Shown in pieces: positions 58,507 to 64,000 of a stretch of DNA of 64,000 nt. The notes beneath the pieces are model-generated. The model ran no database searches, had not been told where the DNA came from, and saw only the letters and a program-made list of their open reading frames with translations. Position 1 is the first letter of the stretch; each line of letters opens with the position of its first letter. Both the position numbers and the translations under genes were made by a program. The DNA is from Clostridium lentum (lineage in GTDB: Bacteria > Bacillota > Clostridia > Clostridiales > Clostridiaceae), in contig NZ_JACOOQ010000008.1 in assembly GCF_014287815.1 (NCBI RefSeq), positions 1-64,000 of the forward strand, given 5' to 3'.

Positions 58507-60438
58507 ATGATTAAAATAACTTTAAAAGATGGATCAGTTAGAGAAGCTGCTAAAGGTTCATCAATCTTAGATGTTGCTAAATCAATCAGTGAAGGTTTAG
58601 CTAGAAATGCACAATGTGGAAAAGTAAATGGAGAGGTTAAAGATTTAAGAACTATTTTAAATGAAGACTGTACTCTTGAAATTTGCACATTTGATAGCAA
58701 GGAAGGAAAAGATGCTGTAAGACACAGTGTTTCTCACGTATTAGCTGCTGCTGTTAAGAGATTATTCCCAGAAGCTAAAATAGCTATTGGACCATCAATT
58801 GAAAATGGATTCTATTATGACTTCGATACTGAAAAAGCTTTTTCAGCTGAAGACTTAGTTAAAATAGAAGATGAAATGAGAAAAATAATCAAGGAAAATC
58901 CTGCTATAGAAAGATTTGAACTTCCAAGAAACGAAGCTTTAGAACTTATGAAGGATGAGCCTTACAAAGTTGAATTAATCAACGACTTAGCTGAAGATGA
59001 AATAATATCATTCTACAAAATAGGTGATTTTACAGATCTTTGTGCTGGTCCTCACGTAATGTCATTAAAGAATATAAAAGCTATTAAATTACTTAGAAGT
59101 GCTGGTGCTTACTGGAAAGGTGACGAAAAGAATAAGATGCTTTCTAGAATTTACGGTACTGCATTCTTAAAGAAAGCTGATTTAGATGCTCACTTAGAAG
59201 CATTAGAAGAAGCTAAAAAAAGAGATCATAACAAATTAGGTAGAGAACTTGGAATCTTCACAACTGACGAAAAGGTTGGTCAAGGTTTACCACTATTCAT
59301 GCCTAAGGGAGCTAAGATATTCCAAACTCTTCAAAGATGGATTGAAGATGAAGAAGAAAGAAGAGGCTATGTTTTAACTAAGACTCCTTTCATGTCTAAA
59401 AATGATTTATTTAAAGCTTCAGGACACTGGGATCACTATAAAGATGGAATGTTTGTTTTAGGTGACGAAATACAAGATACTGAAGTTATGGCATTAAGAC
59501 CAATGACTTGTCCATTCCAATTTACAGTATACAATGCAGAACAACACAGCTACAGAGACCTTCCAATCAGATATGCTGAAACTTCTACTCTATTTAGAAA
59601 AGAAGCTTCAGGAGAAATGCATGGTCTTATAAGAGTAAGACAATTTACATTATCTGAAGGACATATAATCTGTACTCCTGAGCAATTAGAATCAGAATTT
59701 AAAGAAGTTATTGATTTAATTAACTATGTTATGAGTACTTTAGGAATTGATGGAGATATATCTTACAGATTCTCTAAATGGGACCCAAGCAACACTGAAA
59801 AGTACATCAATAACCCAGAAGCTTGGGAAGCTACTCAAAACCAAATGAGAACTATATTAGATCACTTAAATATAGATTATGTTGAAGCTGAAGGTGAAGC
59901 TGCATTCTATGGACCAAAGCTTGATATCCAATTCAAGAACGTTCACGGTAAAGAAGATACTATCATCACAGTTCAAATTGACTTTGCTTTAGGTGAAAGA
60001 TTAGGAATGTCTTACATTGATAAAGATGGTAACAAGAAAACACCATTCGTTATTCATAGATCATCAATTGGCTGCTATGAAAGAACTATTGCTATGCTTA
60101 TAGAAAAATATGCTGGTGCGTTCCCAACTTGGTTAGCTCCAGTTCAAGTTAAGGTATTACCTTTATCAGATAAGTACAATGACTACACTGCTAAAGTTGT
60201 AAGTGAATTAAGAAACAATGGAATCAGAGTTGAAGCTGACTACAGAACTGAAAAAATTGGTTATAAAATTAGAGAAGCTAGACTTGAAAGAGTTCCTTAC
60301 ATCTTCGTTGTAGGTGAAAAAGAGGAAGCTAACAACGAAGTTGCTGTAAGAAGCAGAAAGAATGGAGAAGAAGGTCCAATAGCTTTAAATACTATTGTTG
60401 CTAGAATATCTGATGAAATAGCTAAAAAAGAACGTTAA
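58507..60438 (+). CDS. thrS: Threonyl-tRNA synthetase
   Basis: This 643-residue class II synthetase charges tRNA-Thr. It has the N-terminal TGS domain (MIKITLKDGSVREA), the editing domain with HSVSHVLAAAV and DLCAGPHV (zinc-type His/Cys ligands), and the catalytic core. In the core TETSTLFRKE-like (AETSTLFRKE), RVRQFTLSEGH and PFVIHRSSIGCYER are motifs 2 and 3 regions. The C-terminal anticodon-binding domain is complete. I start it at ATG 58507 with GAAAGGA ahead; the upstream in-frame ATG lies close to the leader terminator. Confidence 0.97.
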   Translation: MIKITLKDGSVREAAKGSSILDVAKSISEGLARNAQCGKVNGEVKDLRTILNEDCTLEICTFDSKEGKDAVRHSVSHVLAAAVKRLFPEAKIAIGPSIENGFYYDFDTEKAFSAEDLVKIEDEMRKIIKENPAIERFELPRNEALELMKDEPYKVELINDLAEDEIISFYKIGDFTDLCAGPHVMSLKNIKAIKLLRSAGAYWKGDEKNKMLSRIYGTAFLKKADLDAHLEALEEAKKRDHNKLGRELGIFTTDEKVGQGLPLFMPKGAKIFQTLQRWIEDEEERRGYVLTKTPFMSKNDLFKASGHWDHYKDGMFVLGDEIQDTEVMALRPMTCPFQFTVYNAEQHSYRDLPIRYAETSTLFRKEASGEMHGLIRVRQFTLSEGHIICTPEQLESEFKEVIDLINYVMSTLGIDGDISYRFSKWDPSNTEKYINNPEAWEATQNQMRTILDHLNIDYVEAEGEAAFYGPKLDIQFKNVHGKEDTIITVQIDFALGERLGMSYIDKDGNKKTPFVIHRSSIGCYERTIAMLIEKYAGAFPTWLAPVQVKVLPLSDKYNDYTAKVVSELRNNGIRVEADYRTEKIGYKIREARLERVPYIFVVGEKEEANNEVAVRSRKNGEEGPIALNTIVARISDEIAKKER

Positions 60439-60499
60439 TTTTAAACTTAATAATACATTTAATGCAACAAAAGTAGAGTTTCAATAACTTTAAATTATA

Positions 60500-60541
60500 T
60501 AAAGGATGAGATTCAATATATCTGTATCTCATCCTTTAGGT
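60500..60541. terminator. Bidirectional terminator between thrS and the YjjG-like gene
   Basis: AAAGGATGAGAT pairs with ATCTCATCCTTT around a short loop between convergent genes. Confidence 0.8.
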
Positions 60542-60542
60542 T

Positions 60543-61229
60543 TTATTTTAATAATTCTCTAAGCTGAAATAATGATTTAATTTCATATGTAGGCTTAATA
60601 TTTGTGTTATTAATATATTCATTTGGATTATACCAACATGTATCAATTCCTGCATTTATACCACCTTGTATATCTGAAGTAAGGCTATCCCCCACCATTA
60701 ATACTTTTTTCTTATCATGATAATTTATTTTATCAAGAGCATGATGAAATATTTCTGCATTTGGCTTCGATATAGCAACTTCTTCAGAAATTATTATATC
60801 CTTAAAGTATTTTGCTATTTTAGATTTTCTTATTCTCTTATCTTGCACCTTAGTAAGTCCATTAGTAATAATTATTAACTTATACTTGTCCTTCAGTTCT
60901 TCCAATAGTTTTATACTTTCATCATATAAAAAGGAAGCTTCTGATAAATGATTCATATATAACTCTGCTAACTTATATTCATCTAATTTAATTGATAATT
61001 TATCTGCTAATCTTCTAAATCTTTCTACCTTAAGCTTTTCCTGAGTTATAAGTCCCTCTTCAAATTCTCGCCAAATCTTTTTATTAATTTCATGATATAT
61101 TTTAAAATGATAATTTTCATCATATTCTATTCCAATATCAATCATTGCTTTTCTAAAAGCTTCTCTCTCTGACTTTTTAAAGTCAAACAAAGTCTCATCT
61201 GCATCAAATAATATTACTTCATACTTCAT
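60543..61229 (-). CDS. HAD-family phosphatase, YjjG-type nucleotidase
   Basis: This 228-residue hydrolase has HAD motif I (ILFDADETLFDF, nucleophile Asp), motif II (IIITNGL), the Lys of motif III (ISKPNAEIF) and motif IV (LMVGDSLTSDIQGG). The DADETL start and cap region match YjjG, which dephosphorylates pyrimidine nucleoside monophosphates and helps discard non-canonical ones. GGAGG precedes the ATG. Substrate is inferred from family. Confidence 0.85.
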   Translation of the reverse strand: MKYEVILFDADETLFDFKKSEREAFRKAMIDIGIEYDENYHFKIYHEINKKIWREFEEGLITQEKLKVERFRRLADKLSIKLDEYKLAELYMNHLSEASFLYDESIKLLEELKDKYKLIIITNGLTKVQDKRIRKSKIAKYFKDIIISEEVAISKPNAEIFHHALDKINYHDKKKVLMVGDSLTSDIQGGINAGIDTCWYNPNEYINNTNIKPTYEIKSLFQLRELLK

Positions 61230-61299
61230 TTCTTTACCTCCAGCATTTTCTTATTTTATTATTTCACCATAATAATTTATAATACTTTCTTCTTATAGA

Positions 61300-61348
61300 A
61301 TAAAAAAAGGGGCTATTGCACTAAATAATTAGTGCACAGCTCATTTTT
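61300..61348 (-). terminator. Terminator after the 5-formyl-THF cyclo-ligase gene
   Basis: GAGCTGTGCACTAAT pairs with ATTAGTGCAATAGC on the minus strand, followed by CCCCTTTTTTT. It lies about 65 bp after the stop codon. Confidence 0.75.
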
Positions 61349-61410
61349 GTTAAAAAAATAAATCGAAAGTTTTATCAATTGAAACTTACTCAATTATACA
61401 TATATAGAAT

Positions 61411-61983
61411 TTATTCACAATATTTTTTTATAATTTTTTTTGTATTTATTATAAAATCAACTTTTATATCATGAAAATCACTTTCTATCCTTTCCAAAAT
61501 CTGCTCTTCATAAGCTAAAGCTACCTTTTTTGCTTTAAAAATATTTTTTTCTAAATATTTATCGTAGTATCCACCACCATAACCTATTCTATTTCCATTT
61601 TTATCAAACGCCACTCCTGGCATTACAATTATATCAAAATCATTGGCTATTTTATCTTTATCCACATTTATAGGCTCTAATATTCCATAGTTGTTCACAC
61701 TTAATTCAGTAATACTGTGGATTTTTACAGCTATCATTTCTTTTTTCTTCATATCTATTTTAGGTACATATATATTTTTCTTATCAATTATTGCTTTCTT
61801 AATAATTTCATGAGTATTTACTTCAGAACCAAAACTTACATATATAAATATATCTTTAGCTTTTTTGTATAAATCACTATTTATAAAAAGATTATATATA
61901 AGCTTATCCTTTAAGATTCTTTTTTCATTACTCATATTATTTCTCATATTTAATATTTCTTTTCTTACTAACTTTTTTTCCAT
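61411..61983 (-). CDS. 5-formyltetrahydrofolate cyclo-ligase
   Basis: This 190-residue enzyme converts 5-formyl-THF to 5,10-methenyl-THF using ATP. The N-terminal KKLVRKEILNMRNNM helix and the folate/ATP-site block PGVAFDKNGNRIGYGGGYYD are diagnostic. Length is normal for the YgfA/YqgN family. A GAGAGGG site lies upstream of the ATG. It is monocistronic. Confidence 0.92.
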   Translation of the reverse strand: MEKKLVRKEILNMRNNMSNEKRILKDKLIYNLFINSDLYKKAKDIFIYVSFGSEVNTHEIIKKAIIDKKNIYVPKIDMKKKEMIAVKIHSITELSVNNYGILEPINVDKDKIANDFDIIVMPGVAFDKNGNRIGYGGGYYDKYLEKNIFKAKKVALAYEEQILERIESDFHDIKVDFIINTKKIIKKYCE

Positions 61984-62148
61984 ATTTACCCTCTCATTTT
62001 ATGCAAATAAAATTACATTCAATAATTACCATATCCTTTTCTCTATAAGCAATCCAGTTAGTGCTTGTCCTACCCTTCCAAAACTATTAGTCAAATATTC
62101 GTACTCAATATCCCTAAATATATAATTATATCAATTAAACCATGAATA

Positions 62149-62250
62149 TAGCTACGCTAATTCAACTACTAATAATTCATTTAGAATTTAACTAGGTTTT
62201 ATATTAGCTATAAACCTACTTAGTCAACGAAGTGTTTAATTAGCGTAGCA
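62149..62250. repeat. About 100-bp inverted-repeat element (MITE-like or structured RNA)
   Basis: Perfect 12-bp arms GCTACGCTAATT (62151-62162) and AATTAGCGTAGC (62238-62249) enclose a second inverted repeat, TAGGTTT-ATA and TATAAACCTA (about 62190-62213). It lies in the 284-bp gap between the cyclo-ligase and DUF1540 genes, and nothing else is recognisable there. No T-run follows the arms, so it is not a standard terminator. Confidence 0.6.
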
Positions 62251-62267
62251 TTAACTTCTAAAATAAT

Positions 62268-62582
62268 TTAGAATTTTGGAACAAAGGTGTTGCACTCTGT
62301 CTTAGAAACAGATGAAACTGGGCCTCCAGCTATACTTATTGACTCTGCTCCGCACATTCCTAGCTCATTGTATACACAATTTACAGCTTCACAATTAACT
62401 GGCATAGCAGCCTTTGGTTCTTCTGCACTATTTAAAAATTCCTTTGTTTTTTCAATAAAGCTTTCACAACATGTAGTTTCACTTACAAAAGCTTGACTTC
62501 CACCTACTTGTATACCATCTTTACAACAAAGACTATTCTTATTATGACCACAAGTAGTAACATTACACATTAAATTTGGCAT
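62268..62582 (-). CDS. Cysteine-rich DUF1540 protein (two domains)
   Basis: This 104-residue protein contains two copies of the DUF1540 pattern, C-x4-C-x8-C then a distal C-x-x-x-F: one from MCNVTTCGHNKNSLCC and one from CEAVNCVYNELGMC. Each ends in an F-(I/V) after the last Cys. Such proteins are common in spore-forming clostridia, may bind metal, and have no established role. ATG 62582 follows AGGAG; an upstream in-frame ATG overlaps that site. Confidence 0.88.
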   Translation of the reverse strand: MPNLMCNVTTCGHNKNSLCCKDGIQVGGSQAFVSETTCCESFIEKTKEFLNSAEEPKAAMPVNCEAVNCVYNELGMCGAESISIAGGPVSSVSKTECNTFVPKF

Positions 62583-62786
62583 AAAATCACTCCTATTCAT
62601 TACTAAATTCCACCTATTTATTTTTACAATTTCTTTCTTTATTTATACATAAATCAGTCTTTTAATGTTTTTCTTTATTTTTTCTGTATATTAGATTAAA
62701 ATTATTATTAATAGTAAACTATGTTAATAGGGTAAATTTATATATTTTTACTTAATTAATAAATAAACTTTGAGCGAGGTAAAACA

Positions 62787-64000
62787 ATGTCAAATGAAAT
62801 TAATTCTTCTAATTTTATAAGAAATATAATCATTAATGACTTAGAGAGTGGAAAACATAATGAGATAATCACTCGTTTCCCACCAGAGCCAAATGGTTAT
62901 TTACATATAGGTCATGCAAAATCTATATTATTAAACTTTGGTTTAGCTGAAGAATTCCATGGTAAAACACATTTAAGATTTGATGATACTAACCCTGTAA
63001 AGGAAGATACAGAATATGTTGAATCTATTAAAGAAGATGTTAAATGGTTAGGTGGAAATTGGGATGCTTTATTCTTTGCATCTGATTACTTTGATACTAT
63101 GTATGAAAAAGCTGTTCTTTTAATTAAGAAAGGATTAGCTTATGTATGTGATCTTACTCCAGAAGAAGCAAAAGCATATAGAGGATCATTAACTGAACCT
63201 GGTAAAGAAAGCCCATATAGAAATAGATCCATTGAAGAAAACCTAGATTTATTCGAAAGAATGAAAAATGGTGAATTCAAAGATGGAGAAAAAGTTCTTA
63301 GAGCTAAAATAGATATGGCTTCTCCAAACCTTAATATGAGAGATCCAATAATCTATAGAATTGCACATGCAACTCACCATAATACAGGAGACAAATGGTG
63401 TATCTACCCAATGTATGACTTTGCTCATCCATTAGAAGATGCTATAGAAGGAATTACTCACTCTATTTGTACGTTAGAATTTGAAGATCATAGACCTCTT
63501 TATGACTGGGTTGTAAGAGAATGTGAAATGGAATGTGTTCCTAGACAAATTGAATTTGCTAGATTAAACATGACCAACACAGTTATGAGTAAGAGAAAGC
63601 TTAAGCAATTAGTAGATGAAGGTGTTGTTGATGGCTGGGATGATCCAAGAATGCCTACTATTTCTGGTCTTAGAAGAAGAGGATGTACTCCTGAAGCTTT
63701 AAGAAACTTCTGCTCAGCTATAGGTGTTGCTAAAGCAAACTCAACAGTTGATTCTCAAATGCTTGATTACTTTGTAAGAGAAGACTTACAAATGAAAGCA
63801 CCAAATGCTATGGCTATCCTAAATCCTTTAAAATTAGTTATCACTAACTATCCTGAAGGACAAACTGAAATGCTAGAAGTAAGCAATAATGCAAAAGATG
63901 AATCTTTTGGTAAAAGATTAGTTCCTTTCTCAAGAGAATTATACATTGAACAAGAAGATTTTATGGAAGTTCCAATAAAAAAATACTTTAGATTATTCCC
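62787..64000 (+). CDS. glnS: Glutaminyl-tRNA synthetase (5' part; runs off the window)
   Basis: The first 404 codons of a class I synthetase that charges tRNA-Gln are present. The HIGH motif is in [15 protein letters not shown] and the KMSKS-type motif in [18 protein letters not shown] is also conserved. It is the eukaryote-derived GlnRS type, used here instead of or alongside the GatCAB route. CGAGG precedes the ATG at 62787. The frame is open to the window end. Confidence 0.96.
   Translation, partial: MSNEINSSNFIRNIIINDLESGKHNEIITRFPPEPNGYLHIGHAKSILLNFGLAEEFHGKTHLRFDDTNPVKEDTEYVESIKEDVKWLGGNWDALFFASDYFDTMYEKAVLLIKKGLAYVCDLTPEEAKAYRGSLTEPGKESPYRNRSIEENLDLFERMKNGEFKDGEKVLRAKIDMASPNLNMRDPIIYRIAHATHHNTGDKWCIYPMYDFAHPLEDAIEGITHSICTLEFEDHRPLYDWVVRECEMECVPRQIEFARLNMTNTVMSKRKLKQLVDEGVVDGWDDPRMPTISGLRRRGCTPEALRNFCSAIGVAKANSTVDSQMLDYFVREDLQMKAPNAMAILNPLKLVITNYPEGQTEMLEVSNNAKDESFGKRLVPFSRELYIEQEDFMEVPIKKYFRLF

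Overview
The window looks like chromosome of a low-GC anaerobic Firmicute, most likely Clostridium sensu stricto. The evidence is strong A/T bias, GGAGG-type ribosome binding sites, the crt-bcd-etfBA-hbd butyryl-CoA operon next to rex, a monomeric [FeFe] hydrogenase, T-box leaders, a CIRCE element and a SigI/RsgI-type protein. I do not assign a species.

Region by region. 1-8.4 kb: the edge of a transposase-like gene, a T-box-controlled branched-chain amino acid carrier (brnQ), a lytic transglycosylase with a repeat protein, pgi, a VanY-type carboxypeptidase and uppP. 8.6-16 kb: an ECF S component, guaBA behind a guanine riboswitch, a prepilin peptidase, and groESL behind CIRCE. 16-24.5 kb: [FeFe] hydrogenase, 8-oxoguanine glycosylase, and the butyryl-CoA operon preceded by a near-perfect Rex operator, with rex itself just upstream. 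24.6-31.4 kb: an orphan small RNA from a perfect consensus promoter, a CadA-like metal ATPase with its ArsR/CadC-type repressor and operator, and a P2-type ATPase behind a manganese riboswitch. 31.5-32.9 kb: a CPA-type antiporter behind a fluoride (crcB) riboswitch.

33-44.2 kb is a defence island and the most interesting part of the window. A complete type I restriction-modification system (hsdM, hsdS, hsdR and a YgjP-like metallopeptidase) has two genes set between hsdS and hsdR. One is a prokaryotic Argonaute with an intact DEDD catalytic tetrad and MID-pocket residues. The other is a SIR2-domain protein whose 5' end looks damaged or mis-phased. Remnants of an Rpn-type nuclease lie on one side and manC on the other. 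The arrangement suggests DNA-guided interference, DNA modification/restriction and possibly NAD-depleting abortive infection carried as one cassette; the functional link is inference.

44.2-64 kb returns to housekeeping and envelope genes: manC, a large asparagine-rich surface protein with X2-like repeats, an RsiV-like exported protein, an ectopic cluster of DnaA boxes, rluF, a class D sortase with a SigI-domain/RsgI fusion, ispF, tRNA-Lys, an HNH protein, a GH2 beta-galactosidase, tRNA-Gly and tRNA-Leu divergent from a T-box-controlled thrS, a YjjG-like phosphatase, 5-formyl-THF cyclo-ligase, a DUF1540 protein and the start of glnS.

RNA-level control is dense: two T-boxes (Ile and Thr specifiers), guanine, manganese and fluoride riboswitches, and one unassigned structured RNA. 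All calls come from reading the sequence and family knowledge; no database search was run.
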